64,000 nucleotides of DNA, taken from the NCBI GenBank assembly GCA_035548375.1, contig DASZTG010000011.1:58586-122585 (forward strand), written 5' to 3'. Shown one piece after another: positions 8,242 through 17,069 of this stretch. The DNA is from JACQAP01 sp035548375 (GTDB lineage Bacteria; Pseudomonadota; Gammaproteobacteria; Burkholderiales; JACQAP01). Positions within the stretch are counted from its first letter, which is position 1; every line of letters starts with the position of its first letter. The translations under genes and the position numbers were made by a program. The notes under the pieces are model-generated. The model searched no databases. It had not been told where the DNA came from and saw nothing but the letters and a program-made list of their open reading frames with translations.

Positions 8242-9453
8242 ATGAACCTGCGATATGGCTGGGTGATGGTCGGCATCGGCGCGCTGATGACTTGCGTGGC
8301 CGTCGGCGCGATGTTTTCGCTGGCGGTCTTCCTCGATCCGATGACGCGCGATACCGGCTGGTCCCGCGCCGGCATCTCCAGCGCCATGACGCTCAATTTC
8401 CTCGCCATGGGCGTCGCCGGCTTCGGCTGGGGCGCGCTCAGCGACCGCTATGGACCGCGGCGCGTCGTGCTCGCGGGGGCGGTGCTGCTCGGCCTTGGGC
8501 TGGCACTTGCCAGCCGCGCGACGAGCCAGGTCGCGTTTCTGCTGACCTACGGCCTCATCGTCGGCATTTCCGCCGGCAGCTTCTTCGCGCCGATGTTCGT
8601 GGCGGTCATGGCGTGGTTCGACCGCCATCGTGGCCTGGCCGTGTCGCTCGTCTCCGTCGGTGTGGGCGTGGCACCGCTGACGATCTCGCCGCTCGCCGCC
8701 TGGCTCGTGTCGAAGACGGACTGGCGCACGGCGCAGCTTTGCATCGCCTGCCTTGCGTGGGCCTTGATGATTCCGGCCGCGCTGTTCGTGCGCCCGGCGC
8801 CGAAGGCGCAGGCAGCTGGCGGCGGACCGCCTGGCGAGGCGAAGGAAGGCCCGATAACGACCGCAAGCGCGGCGCTGCGTTCGCCGCAGTTCATCGTGCT
8901 CGCGCTCACGTATTTCGCGTGTTGCGCCACGCATTCCGGGCCGATCTTCCACACCATCAGCTATGCGATCGTCTGCGGCGTGCCGCCGCTTGCCGCCGTG
9001 ACGGTATACAGCGTCGAAGGCCTCGCCGGCCTGGGCGGGCGGATCGCGCTCGGCCTGATGGCCGATCGCTTCGGCGTCAAGCGCATATTGATCGCGGGGC
9101 TCGCGATCCAGGCATTCGCCGCGGGCGCCTTCGTCTTTGCGTCCCGCCTCGGCGAGTTCTATGCCGTGTCCGCGGTGTTCGGATTCGCGTACGGTGGCGT
9201 CATGCCGCTCTATGCCGTGCTCGCGCGTGAATATTTCGGCCAGCAGATCCTCGGCACCGTGCTGGGAGCCGCGACCATGGTCTCCAGCCTCGGCATGGCG
9301 CTCGGGCCGCTCGGCGGTGGGTGGATCTTCGACCGCTTCGGCACCTATGTGTGGCTCTACGCCGCGTCCTTCGTACTCGGAATCCTCGCGGTGGCCATCG
9401 CCCTTCTGTTTCCGCCGTTTCCCCGGAAATTGCCCGCACCCCATCCTGCGTAG
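8242..9453 (+). CDS. MFS transporter
   Basis: A 403-residue inner-membrane carrier of the major facilitator superfamily with about 12 hydrophobic segments. It begins with NLRYGWVMVGIGALM and has the loop 2-3 signature GALSDRYGPRRVV and its second-half counterpart GLMADRFGVKRIL. This layout is close to oxalate/formate antiporter-like and monocarboxylate carriers. I start at the ATG at 8242, directly before the first membrane helix; the in-frame ATG at 8191 would add 17 polar residues. It lies between two genes that share the ACAATCTTGT element but has no copy of its own. Substrate unknown. Confidence 0.85.
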   Translation: MNLRYGWVMVGIGALMTCVAVGAMFSLAVFLDPMTRDTGWSRAGISSAMTLNFLAMGVAGFGWGALSDRYGPRRVVLAGAVLLGLGLALASRATSQVAFLLTYGLIVGISAGSFFAPMFVAVMAWFDRHRGLAVSLVSVGVGVAPLTISPLAAWLVSKTDWRTAQLCIACLAWALMIPAALFVRPAPKAQAAGGGPPGEAKEGPITTASAALRSPQFIVLALTYFACCATHSGPIFHTISYAIVCGVPPLAAVTVYSVEGLAGLGGRIALGLMADRFGVKRILIAGLAIQAFAAGAFVFASRLGEFYAVSAVFGFAYGGVMPLYAVLAREYFGQQILGTVLGAATMVSSLGMALGPLGGGWIFDRFGTYVWLYAASFVLGILAVAIALLFPPFPRKLPAPHPA

Positions 9454-9473
9454 GGTCAGGTCGTAGAAAACGC

Positions 9474-9522
9474 ATTCGCGACAATCTTGTTACTCACGCC
9501 CGCGTCTGCACGCCGGTAGATT
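9474..9522 (+). promoter_or_regulatory. Activator-type promoter element, copy B
   Basis: The 17-mer CGACAATCTTGTTACTC (9479-9495) is identical to copy A at 7349, flanked by the same ATTC upstream and followed after the same interval by TAGA (9517-9520, TAGATT). Both copies also have GGCGCCGG about ten bases further on. Copy B lies in a true intergenic region 74 bp before the DUF899 start, so its conservation is not due to coding constraint. Confidence 0.6.
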
Positions 9523-9568
9523 GGTTCCACGGCGCCGGTTCGCGGCGCCAACAGCCAAGGAGAACAGC

Positions 9569-10348
9569 ATGAACGCAGCCGCTACCCCGAAGAATCTCTC
9601 GAAGCACGCCGTCGTCACCCCGGACCGCTGGATCGCCGAGCGCAAGAAACTCCTTGCCCGCGAGAAGGAATTGACCCGCCTGCGCGACCAGGTCGCCGAG
9701 CAGCGTCGCGCGTTGCCGTGGGTGCGCATCGCCAAGGATTACGTGTTCGATACGCTCGAAGGTCCGCGCAAGCTCGCGGACCTGTTCGAGGGCCGCAGCC
9801 AGCTCATGGTCCAGCACTTCATGCTGGCACCCGGATGGGAGCAGGGCTGCAAGAGCTGCTCGTACATGGCCGATCACACCGACGGCATGAAGATCCACCT
9901 CGAGCATCGCGACATCACTTTCGTGGCGATCTCGCGTGCCCCGATCGAGGAGATCGAGCGGTTCCGCAGCCGCATGGGCTGGAAGTTCAAATGGGTGTCC
10001 TCGAACCGCAACGACTTCAACTACGACTTTCACGTGAGCTTCACGCCCGAAGAGCAGGCCGGCGGCGAGGGGTATTACAACTATCACATGATCGCGTCTC
10101 CGCACGAGGAGTTACCCGGCATCAGCCTTTTCTACAGAAACGATGCGGGCGAAGTGTTCCACACCTACTCGACCTTCGGTCGCGGCGTGGAAGTCATGAT
10201 GGGTGCGTACAGCATGATGGATCTCGCCCCGAAGGGTCGCGACGAGGATGGCGATACCTACGGCATGGAGTGGGTGCGCCACCATGATCGCTACGATCCC
10301 GCCCCTGCACCGAAGGCGGCCGGTTCGTGCTGCGCTTTGCGCGACTGA
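9569..10348 (+). CDS. DUF899 family thioredoxin-like protein
   Basis: The protein (259 residues) belongs to the DUF899 (AarF-unrelated, thioredoxin-fold) family, recognised by VVTPDRWIAERKKLLAREKELTRLRD at the N-terminus, the FEGRSQLMVQHFML strand, the cysteine pair in GCKSCSYMAD and the FHTYSTFGRG segment. These proteins are thought to be redox or stress related; no reaction is established. The ATG at 9569 is preceded by AAGGAG at 9557 and gives the family's usual N-terminus. A terminal SCCALRD adds two vicinal cysteines. The GFA-type gene follows 44 bp downstream on the same strand, suggesting co-transcription from promoter copy B. Confidence 0.85.
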   Translation: MNAAATPKNLSKHAVVTPDRWIAERKKLLAREKELTRLRDQVAEQRRALPWVRIAKDYVFDTLEGPRKLADLFEGRSQLMVQHFMLAPGWEQGCKSCSYMADHTDGMKIHLEHRDITFVAISRAPIEEIERFRSRMGWKFKWVSSNRNDFNYDFHVSFTPEEQAGGEGYYNYHMIASPHEELPGISLFYRNDAGEVFHTYSTFGRGVEVMMGAYSMMDLAPKGRDEDGDTYGMEWVRHHDRYDPAPAPKAAGSCCALRD

Positions 10349-10391
10349 CGCCATCGCGCACCGACGACACCTGGTCAAAGGAGGAAAGGCG

Positions 10392-10805
10392 ATGAGTGAT
10401 GATTATGTCGGTGGATGCGCCTGCGCGGCCATCCATTATGAAATTGCCGGCGAGCCGCTGGCAATGGTCGACTGCCAATGCCGCGACTGCCAGCGCAAGA
10501 GCGGTACCGGACATGGTTCCTACCTGGTGTTCCCGCGCGCGGGCGTGAAGCTTTCCGGGGACGCCACGCACTGGGACATGGTCGCCGACAGCGGCAATGT
10601 CAAGACACGCGCCTTCTGTCCGAAGTGCGGCTCGCCGGTCTACATGACGTTTGCCGCGAATCCCGAGGTCTTCGTCGTGCATGCTGCGAGCCTGGACGAT
10701 CCGCGCCGGTACAAGCCGCAGCTCGTGACGTATCGTATTCGCGGTTACGCATGGGATCACGTCGATCCGGCCCTGCCTGCGTTCGACAGGATGCCCACCC
10801 GGTGA
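10392..10805 (+). CDS. GFA (CENP-V/GFA domain) family protein
   Basis: A 137-residue zinc-binding protein of the glutathione-dependent formaldehyde-activating superfamily. The ligands expected for the family are visible: GCxCxA near residue 8-13, CQCxxC near 31-35 and CPKCGSP near 77-82. The MSS4-like fold normally binds one structural and one catalytic zinc. Most family members are uncharacterised and do not handle formaldehyde, so the substrate is open. The ribosome-binding site AAAGGAGGAAAGG is strong. It sits between the DUF899 gene and a membrane protein gene that starts 8 bp after its stop. Confidence 0.85.
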   Translation: MSDDYVGGCACAAIHYEIAGEPLAMVDCQCRDCQRKSGTGHGSYLVFPRAGVKLSGDATHWDMVADSGNVKTRAFCPKCGSPVYMTFAANPEVFVVHAASLDDPRRYKPQLVTYRIRGYAWDHVDPALPAFDRMPTR

Positions 10806-10812
10806 GGACGCC

Positions 10813-11421
10813 GTGACGAACGTCTGGCCATGGTTGACCCTTGCAGGATTCGGCGCGCTTCACGGACTCAATCCTGTCACGGGCTGGGCGTTCGCCGCGG
10901 CATGGGGTGTGCGTTCGCGCGATCGGACGAAAGCACTGCAGGCGTTGGTGCCGATTGCGGTCGGGCACGTCGCGTCGATCGCGCTTGTGGCCGGTGCGAT
11001 TACGATCGGCCTGTCGATGGATCGCGTCGTGCTGCAACTTCTCGCTGGCGGGCTGTTCGTTGTCATCGCGATCATTCACGTGTCGAACCGCATGCCGAAT
11101 CGGGTGAAAGTGCCAGCGGGGCATGCCGGCATCGCGCTATGGTCCTTCATGATGTCCACCGCGCACGGGGCCGGATTGATGCTCGTGCCCGCGTTGTTCG
11201 CGCTATGCAGGGGCAACCCGACGGCCGGGGATATCGCGGGATCGGGCCAGTTGTCGACTGCAATTGCAGCGGTCGTCGTGCACACGGCCGCGATGCTGAT
11301 CGTCACCGGCCTGATTGCAAGCGGGTTTTGTCGCGCCACAAGCTTGACCAAAAAGCTCCCATGGACCCGCTCATCCGGTAAATCCATTTGGCGGCGGAAA
11401 GAGAGGCGTCCCTGCGAGTGA
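10813..11421 (+). CDS. Integral membrane protein with divergent C-terminus
   Basis: A GTG start 8 bp after the preceding stop gives a 202-residue protein with about five hydrophobic helices in the first 165 residues (for example LTLAGFGALHGLNPVTGWAF and IALVAGAITIGLS). It resembles small multispanning proteins of unknown function. The last 35 residues (after LIASGF) turn abruptly polar and Lys/Arg/Ser-rich and lack the expected final helix. The gene may therefore have suffered a 3' deletion or frameshift near 11320. Function unknown. Confidence 0.65.
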   Translation: MTNVWPWLTLAGFGALHGLNPVTGWAFAAAWGVRSRDRTKALQALVPIAVGHVASIALVAGAITIGLSMDRVVLQLLAGGLFVVIAIIHVSNRMPNRVKVPAGHAGIALWSFMMSTAHGAGLMLVPALFALCRGNPTAGDIAGSGQLSTAIAAVVVHTAAMLIVTGLIASGFCRATSLTKKLPWTRSSGKSIWRRKERRPCE

Positions 11422-11593
11422 TACCTCTGACAGGGATGTAAGCATGCAGAAAGCCGCGGGCGCCACACTGCATTGGCAGTGCGAGCCCGTCGGACTTCGG
11501 CCGCGCCTCAGGGCTCCGATCGCCGACGTTGCGCTCGCGCGCAATCGCGCGCCTTCGATCGAAGGCGAATTTTCGGCCAACTGGAGCTTGATC

Positions 11594-12034
11594 ATGAAAC
11601 GTCTGCTTTGCGCTGTTGCCTCGATTGCGAGTGCCGCGACATTTCCCGCCGTCGCTGCCACGATCGGACTGTCGGTACAGGTTGGCGAGCCGGGATTCTT
11701 CGGTCGCATCGACATCGGCGACGCCCCGCCGCCGCAACTCATCTACCCGCAGCCTGTCGTCATTCACGCGCCGCCGGTGGAACTGGAAAGGGAGCCGATT
11801 TACCTGCATGTGCCGCCGGAGCAGGCGAGGAACTGGTGGAAATACTGCCGGCAATACAACGCATGCGGCGAACGCGTCTACTTCGTGCAGGACAACTGGT
11901 ATCGCAACGAATACGTGCCCCATTATCGCGAGCACTACGCACGCGCGCACGAAGAAGAGCGCCACGAGGAAATGCGGCACGAGGAAATGCGCCATGAAGA
12001 GCACGAGCATGGCAAGGAGCACAGGGAGAACTGA
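11594..12034 (+). CDS. Exported hypothetical protein with RHEEM repeat tail
   Basis: The 146-residue product starts with a signal peptide (KRLLCAVASIASAATFPAVAA). The mature part has a Pro-rich middle (PPPQLIYPQPVVIHAPP), a conserved-looking block NWWKYCRQYNACGERVYFVQDNWY with two cysteines likely to form a disulphide, and a tail made of RHEEM repeats ending in a His-rich segment. The tail could bind metal. Similar small periplasmic proteins occur in Burkholderiales without assigned function. I take the ATG at 11594, where the signal peptide begins. Confidence 0.7.
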   Translation: MKRLLCAVASIASAATFPAVAATIGLSVQVGEPGFFGRIDIGDAPPPQLIYPQPVVIHAPPVELEREPIYLHVPPEQARNWWKYCRQYNACGERVYFVQDNWYRNEYVPHYREHYARAHEEERHEEMRHEEMRHEEHEHGKEHREN

Positions 12035-12176
12035 CGATCGCATCCGCCGCTTCGGATTCCCCAGGCGGTATTTCGGTTCCCGGTCTTTTCGAAGCCGGTT
12101 TGGGAGCAGGATTGCATTGCCACCAGCATCGTCCTGGCTTGAGCCGCAGCGTCGGCGAAGCGATGTAGTTGCACGA

Positions 12177-12207
12177 AGCGGATTGCCGGCCAAAGGCAAT
12201 CCGCTTG
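12177..12207 (+). terminator. Long perfect hairpin, possible terminator
   Basis: AAGCGGATTGC (12177-12187) and GCAATCCGCTT (12197-12207) form a perfect 11-bp stem with a 9-base loop, about 140 bp after the preceding gene. It is followed by GTCGTTTG rather than a clear T run, so termination is plausible but not certain. The rest of the 12035-12377 gap shows nothing I can interpret. Confidence 0.4.
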
Positions 12208-12377
12208 TCGTTTGCCTCGACCCCTTTCAGGACTGGCGGCTTGGCCGGATGATGCAAGCGTGCCGCGCGCAGCGTTGTGAGATACTGCGTCCGCATCGTT
12301 CTGCGTCGCTTCGGGTTCGTCACCGGTATCGAGAGAAAAACAGCCATGTCCAAAAAAACGTCGGTACGGGGGCGCGC

Positions 12378-12908
12378 ATGAGCCTCGACATGCGCTGGTT
12401 GGTACCGGTCGCCATCTGCGTTGCCGCGCCGCAGTGCCTCGCAGCGAAGTACATGACTATCGAGCAGGCGCAGGCGGCTATATTTCCCCTGGCGGATGAG
12501 TTCGCCTCGTATCCGTTGCAGCTGACGCCGCAGCAGGTGCAGGACATCGACAAGCTTTCCGGTGTCACGGGCCGAACGCCCCAGGTTTGGCGCGCCTTGG
12601 CCAAGGGCAAGCCGACGGGCTGGTTTTTCGTCGACCGTGTCATTGGAAAGCACGAGCTGATCACCTACGCACTCGGGATCAATCCGGACGGCAGCGTCCA
12701 GCAAGTCCAGGTCCTCGAATACCTCGAGGCCTTCGGGTCGCAGGTGCGCTACCCGAAGTGGAATGGCCAGTTCGTCGGCAAGACGGTGAAGGACCCGGTG
12801 AACATCGAAAGCGACATCGAGCACCTGCTGGGCGCGACGCTGTCGTCCCGCCATATGACCGATGGCATCAGGCGCCTGCTTTTCCTCCACCAGGCCGTCC
12901 TGCGCTGA
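12378..12908 (+). CDS. Exported FMN-binding domain protein with flavinylation motif
   Basis: A 176-residue periplasmic protein with a signal peptide (RWLVPVAICVAAPQCLAAKY) and an FMN_bind domain like those of RnfG/NqrC. The covalent attachment motif is intact: LLGATLSS, with Thr154 the expected site where FMN is esterified through its phosphate. The adjacent downstream gene encodes an ApbE-type FMN transferase, the enzyme that makes this bond, so the pair is functionally coherent. The domain is small and single, so the protein probably works as a one-flavin electron carrier for a periplasmic reductase. ATGs at 12378 and 12390 are both possible starts. Confidence 0.85.
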   Translation: MSLDMRWLVPVAICVAAPQCLAAKYMTIEQAQAAIFPLADEFASYPLQLTPQQVQDIDKLSGVTGRTPQVWRALAKGKPTGWFFVDRVIGKHELITYALGINPDGSVQQVQVLEYLEAFGSQVRYPKWNGQFVGKTVKDPVNIESDIEHLLGATLSSRHMTDGIRRLLFLHQAVLR

Positions 12909-12918
12909 AGCGTCGCGC

Positions 12919-13722
12919 ATGCGTCCCGCGATGGGGACGCTGGTCCAGGTCGACGCTCGCGGCCCCGACGTGGAACGCTCGATCGAAGCGGCCTTTGCCG
13001 CCATCCATCAGGTCGATCGGTTGATGAGCTTCCACGATCCGCAAAGCGAGCTGTCGCGGTTGAACCGCGAGGCGGCTCGCTCCCCGCAATCGGTCCACTC
13101 CTGGACCCGCGGCGTCCTGCGGCGCGCATTGAACCTCCACGAAGCCAGCGCCGGGCTTTTCGACGTCACGGTCACGCCGCTGCTGGTGAAGCAGGGATTG
13201 CTGCCTGGAGCGACGAACACGTCACTCGATTGCGGCGTGTCGCGCGACATCGTGCTGATGCCGGACGGCAAGGTTTTCTTCAAGCGGCCCGTGCTGGTCG
13301 ATCTCGGCGGCATTGCGAAAGGCTTCGCGATCGACATGGCGATCCACGCGTTGCGCAGGGGAGGATGCGTCGAGGCCGCCGTGAATGCGGGCGGCGACCT
13401 GCGCCGCTTCGGTCCGGAAGCCAGGCCGATCCATTTGCGCCGCCGCGAGGGATTCGTGAAAGTGGCGGACCTGCGCCGCGGCGCGATCGCCACTTCCGCG
13501 CCCCGCATCGCGCATCCGGATCGACTCGCGCAACCGCTCGGCAGCATTTTCGATCCGCATAGCCGCTTGGAGTGGAACGGCAGGGGCGCCGTCATGGTCG
13601 CCGCGCCGACTTGCGTCATCGCGGACGCGCTGACCAAAGTCGCCGCGTTGGCGGGGCCGTCGAGCGCGCCTTTGCTTGCGCGCTTCGGCGCGAGCGCTTT
13701 TTGGGACACCGCAGTGGCCTGA
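12919..13722 (+). CDS. apbE: FAD:protein FMN transferase (ApbE)
   Basis: The enzyme transfers FMN from FAD to Thr/Ser in FMN_bind domains. Visible family features: the N-terminal MGTLVQV strand, DRLMSFHDPQSELSRLN near residue 33-50, the core DLGGIAKGFAID near 128-140, NAGGDLRRFG near 155-165, and the late metal-site segment TCVIADALTKVAAL. The product (267 residues) is shorter than usual and shows neither signal peptide nor lipobox. An upstream ATG at 12862 overlaps the FMN-binding gene by 47 bp and adds only a polar segment. If the enzyme is cytoplasmic, its partner would have to be flavinylated before export, or the true start or signal is missed. Confidence 0.85.
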   Translation: MRPAMGTLVQVDARGPDVERSIEAAFAAIHQVDRLMSFHDPQSELSRLNREAARSPQSVHSWTRGVLRRALNLHEASAGLFDVTVTPLLVKQGLLPGATNTSLDCGVSRDIVLMPDGKVFFKRPVLVDLGGIAKGFAIDMAIHALRRGGCVEAAVNAGGDLRRFGPEARPIHLRRREGFVKVADLRRGAIATSAPRIAHPDRLAQPLGSIFDPHSRLEWNGRGAVMVAAPTCVIADALTKVAALAGPSSAPLLARFGASAFWDTAVA

Positions 13723-13739
13723 TGGCATTCAGGCTGCGG

Positions 13740-15293
13740 TCATTGATCGCACTTGCTGCAATTCTCCTTCGATGGCCATGGATCGAAGCCTTCGTCCCTG
13801 GACTGCGCCTGGAACCTCTCGACTTCCCCGAGTAATGGGTCGCGCGGCGGCTTGACCGTGTAGATGGGAACCTCGGGATTGTCCGCCAAGTAGGCGCGTT
13901 CCCAGTCGACGACTGCCACCACATTGCATTCGCAGATGGCAAATGATTTCCCGACGATCCGCACCGCGAGATATTTCTGCGGATCGAGTCTGACATTGGG
14001 CGCGTCCAGGGTCGCCATGCAAAGGCGAGACCGCGTATACGATCCGTTGCTCTCATAATACGGATTGGACTTCTTTCTAGAGTCGGTGAGCCACTTGCGC
14101 TCGTCGAGCTTGGCAGTTTTCGGGTGGCAGGTCTGGTCCACGACGCCAGGCTTGTCGGGATCGGGCGTGTACGGCGCCGTGCCGTACCGGCCCTCTTCGA
14201 GATTGCCCTCCGGTGCCTGGCTGTCCGGCGCGCCGCGCTTCCAGTATTCCCGCGAGATGAACTGGACGACGTGACCACTGGGGCATTTGACGCGCATCGA
14301 TATGCCGTCCTTGATCCCGCATCCGCCGCCGATGCGGGTCTGGATGGTTTGCACGATTTCGTCGCAATCCTTAAAGGTCATGATCTTTGTATCGCACTGG
14401 TCTCCTTGCGAGCCGTTCACTCCCGTGCGGACTTCCACCCAGCGATTGGACTGCGCGTGGACGCCCACGGAAAACACAGGTTCGTTGGGGCGCTTGACCG
14501 GCAGGCAGGACGCCATGCTCGGATCGATTGACTGGCTTGCAGCCCTCGGCCGATCCTTCCAATCGTCGCAGAGCCCGTTGCGATCGCTGTCGCCGCCGTA
14601 CGCCGTGCACCCGGCAGCGGCGATGCCGGCCATTCCGCTTTCTATTTGGAGAGTGACTGCAGGGGAAGGCAGGTACGGGGCATGCACCGCGTTCGTCTGC
14701 GCAAGCTTGTCCAGTTCGGTGGCGAGCGCGACGTCGCAAAACAGGCGTGCAAGGATGCGCCCGCGATAGGATGCGCCGGCGACGCTCATGCTGTGCGTCT
14801 TGAACCATCGCCGGTAGCATTCCATGTCCCGGCATTTCTGGGCGGTGGTCAGGTAACCGTGTCGCGCGCCCACGTTTTTGCCTATCACCAGCTCCGCTTC
14901 GAGGTAGGCGGCGACGAGCGAGCGCAGCTTTGCTTCGTCCTCGCGCGAGAGGCTCTTCTCCTGGTATTTGTAGAGGACGATCTGGCGCAGCATCACGAGC
15001 GTGCCCGTCATGTAGACCGCGAACAGGTCGTCGTCATCCTCCAGTTCGATCCCGCGCGCCTTGAAGTCCCAACCAACCGTGTCGGCCTTTAACTGGTCGG
15101 CAACGGCGTGCGCGACGACAGTGACGTCCGGAAGCTGGTCGATCCACTCGGCGGCGTGCGAAGCAATCGAAAAGAACGCCAGCACCGCGATGGCGGCGAT
15201 GGCGGGCAAGCGGCACGCAGGTCTTGCCAAAGCCCTCGTCAACGAGGGCCAAGTCCCGCATTTACGCGCGAGCCATCTGGAATTTCTCCCCAT
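13740..15293 (-). CDS. Large exported cysteine-rich protein of unknown function
   Basis: Up to 517 residues, with a hydrophobic export segment near residues 30-50 (LPAIAAIAVLAFFSIASHAA). The mature part has many cysteines. It includes a calcium-binding-like DSDRNGLCDDW segment near residue 235, like a single thrombospondin type 3 repeat, followed by Cys-rich blocks. The C-terminus ends CSKCDQ. I recognise no catalytic domain. The start is uncertain because the signal peptide begins about 25 residues into the frame and the upstream sequence lacks a good ribosome-binding site; an internal TTG or GTG may be used. It converges with apbE, 17 bp apart. Confidence 0.6.
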   Translation of the reverse strand: MGRNSRWLARKCGTWPSLTRALARPACRLPAIAAIAVLAFFSIASHAAEWIDQLPDVTVVAHAVADQLKADTVGWDFKARGIELEDDDDLFAVYMTGTLVMLRQIVLYKYQEKSLSREDEAKLRSLVAAYLEAELVIGKNVGARHGYLTTAQKCRDMECYRRWFKTHSMSVAGASYRGRILARLFCDVALATELDKLAQTNAVHAPYLPSPAVTLQIESGMAGIAAAGCTAYGGDSDRNGLCDDWKDRPRAASQSIDPSMASCLPVKRPNEPVFSVGVHAQSNRWVEVRTGVNGSQGDQCDTKIMTFKDCDEIVQTIQTRIGGGCGIKDGISMRVKCPSGHVVQFISREYWKRGAPDSQAPEGNLEEGRYGTAPYTPDPDKPGVVDQTCHPKTAKLDERKWLTDSRKKSNPYYESNGSYTRSRLCMATLDAPNVRLDPQKYLAVRIVGKSFAICECNVVAVVDWERAYLADNPEVPIYTVKPPRDPLLGEVERFQAQSRDEGFDPWPSKENCSKCDQ

Positions 15294-15445
15294 TGCCCAA
15301 CCCTCGGTTACGCGGACGTCGATGCCAGCTACTTAGCCGGATCGACGTGCCAGTGTATGACGAACGGCCCGCCGCGAGGATGCCGTCGTGAACGAGTTCC
15401 AGGCACGGTGACGCCAGCGATCGGGCAATGCAAGCAGCGTAACGC

Positions 15446-16750
15446 CTACACGCCTGTCACTCGCCAGATCACGTCGCCGACGTCATCCGCCAGCAGCAGC
15501 GACTTGCGATCGGGCCCGATCGCAACGCCGACGGGGCGTCCATACGACTCGCGTTCATCCGGCGAGAGGAAACCGGTGAGAATGTCCCGCGGCGGGCCGG
15601 ACGGGCGGCCGTTTGCAAAAGGCACGAACACGAGGCGATAGCCGCTGAGCGTGCTGCGATTCCAGGAGCCGTGCTGGCCGATGGCCATGCCATCCGGATA
15701 ACCCGGCAGCGTGCCGGCGGGTATCCAGCACAAGCCCAGCGACGCGGTGTGTCCGCCGAGCGCGAAGTCGGGCTGGATTGCCTTTGCAACCATCGCCGGA
15801 TCCTGCGGCACGCGATCGTCCACGATGCGGTCCCAATAGCAATACGGCCAGCCGTAGAAGCCGCCTTCGCGCACCGAAGTCAGGTAATCCGGCGGCGTTT
15901 CGTCGCCGAGGCCGTCGCGTTCGTTCACCACGGTCCAGAGGACGTTCGTATGCGGCTCCCATGCCAGCCCCACCGGATTGCGCAAGCCGGAAGCGAAAAT
16001 GCGAATCTCGTTCGTCGCGACATCGAGCTCGTAGATGCAGGCGCGGCCTTTCTCGATCTCGAATCCCTGGTCGGCGATGTTGGTCAATGAGCCGACCCCG
16101 ACGTAGAGCTTCTTGCCGTCCGCGCTCGGCAGCAGGCTGCGCGTCCAGTGCCCACCGGGCTTGAAGGTCGACAGCCGGCGGCCCGGCGTCGTGATGCGGG
16201 TGGCGCCGGGCGCATAGGGGAAGGCAACCACGCCGTCGGTGTTGCCTACGTAAAACGTATCGCCCAGCAGCGCCATGCCGAAAGGCTGCCTCAGCCCTTC
16301 GAGAAACGGTTCGCGGATTTCCGCGCTGCCGTCTCCATCCGCGTCGCGCAGCAAGGTGATCCGGTTCGGGCTCACGCCGATGGCGGCGGCGCGCTTCATC
16401 GTGCTGATCTGGGCGTGCTCGAATAGCGACCTCGGCTTCTCGAGATTGAACAATGCCTCCGCGACCGTCACGTCGCCGTTGGGCAGCACGTTGATCCAGC
16501 GCGGATGCTTGAGGCCGGCGGCGAACGCGTTGACCCGAAGGCCGGGCGCCGCGACCGGCGTTTGTCCCGGCGACCACCCGCGCGCAGTCGGCATCTTCAA
16601 CGTCGGAATGGCCCCCTGCGGCTTCGCGACCGGGATGACAGGCGTGGACCCGACTGCTTGCTGGCTCACGCTGCCTTGAAATCGACGCCATGCAATCGCT
16701 GCCGCACCGACCCCTGCGACAACTCGTGAGAAAAAACTGGACTCGCTCAT
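15446..16750 (-). CDS. PQQ-dependent sugar (sorbosone-type) dehydrogenase
   Basis: The 434-residue protein has an N-terminal hydrophobic export segment (VVAGVGAAAIAW). It continues as a six-bladed propeller of the soluble glucose/sorbosone dehydrogenase family: AAGLKHPRWINVLPNGDVTVAEA at the first blade, GLRNPVGLAW and VVNERDGLGDETPPDY in the middle, and QHGSWNRSTLSGYRL followed by GRPVGVAIGPDRKSLLLADD at the end. The family oxidises aldoses or similar with PQQ in the periplasm. The ATG at 16750 is preceded by AAGGAG and gives the normal length. A quinoprotein-associated SoxYZ-like carrier lies about 1 kb upstream on the same strand. The exact substrate is unknown. Confidence 0.85.
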   Translation of the reverse strand: MSESSFFSRVVAGVGAAAIAWRRFQGSVSQQAVGSTPVIPVAKPQGAIPTLKMPTARGWSPGQTPVAAPGLRVNAFAAGLKHPRWINVLPNGDVTVAEALFNLEKPRSLFEHAQISTMKRAAAIGVSPNRITLLRDADGDGSAEIREPFLEGLRQPFGMALLGDTFYVGNTDGVVAFPYAPGATRITTPGRRLSTFKPGGHWTRSLLPSADGKKLYVGVGSLTNIADQGFEIEKGRACIYELDVATNEIRIFASGLRNPVGLAWEPHTNVLWTVVNERDGLGDETPPDYLTSVREGGFYGWPYCYWDRIVDDRVPQDPAMVAKAIQPDFALGGHTASLGLCWIPAGTLPGYPDGMAIGQHGSWNRSTLSGYRLVFVPFANGRPSGPPRDILTGFLSPDERESYGRPVGVAIGPDRKSLLLADDVGDVIWRVTGV

Positions 16751-17010
16751 CACCTCGCTCCTTCGACCGACACCTGGTCGGCCATGGGATTCGCGTTCGA
16801 GAAATGAGCCAAAGATAGCGCAAACAACGCGGAGACGTAGTGATGCGGCGTGGACTTCGTTTTCATCGCAGGGCAAGAACCCGGACGGCGACGAAAGTGG
16901 TGCGGGCGGGAGAGACGAGGTGCGGGGAAGTTCCGCCATCTCCGGGAGGTCGGCGATGCGCGCGATGCCACGCCGCGAGGCGCTTGCAGGCGAACGCCAA
17001 GGGTCGGGAA

Positions 17011-17046
17011 AGCAACGAAACCAGGCCGCTTTCCCCGGCGGCCTGG
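17011..17046 (-). terminator. Rho-independent terminator after the PTGEAQTG-repeat gene
   Basis: On the minus strand CCAGGCCGC (17038-17046) pairs perfectly with GCGGCCTGG (17021-17029) across an 8-base loop and is followed by TTTCGTTGCTTT. It lies 24 bases after the stop of the gene ending at 17070. Apart from this hairpin, the 16751-17069 gap shows nothing I can interpret. Confidence 0.6.
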
Positions 17047-17069
17047 ATCGTACTACTACTGTGTTCCCG

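Noticed and set aside
8173..9444. 423-codon minus-strand frame opposite the MFS gene
   Set aside because: It is the antisense shadow of a well-supported transporter, and its composition (Arg/His/Glu-rich) is typical of reverse-frame translation in high-GC DNA.
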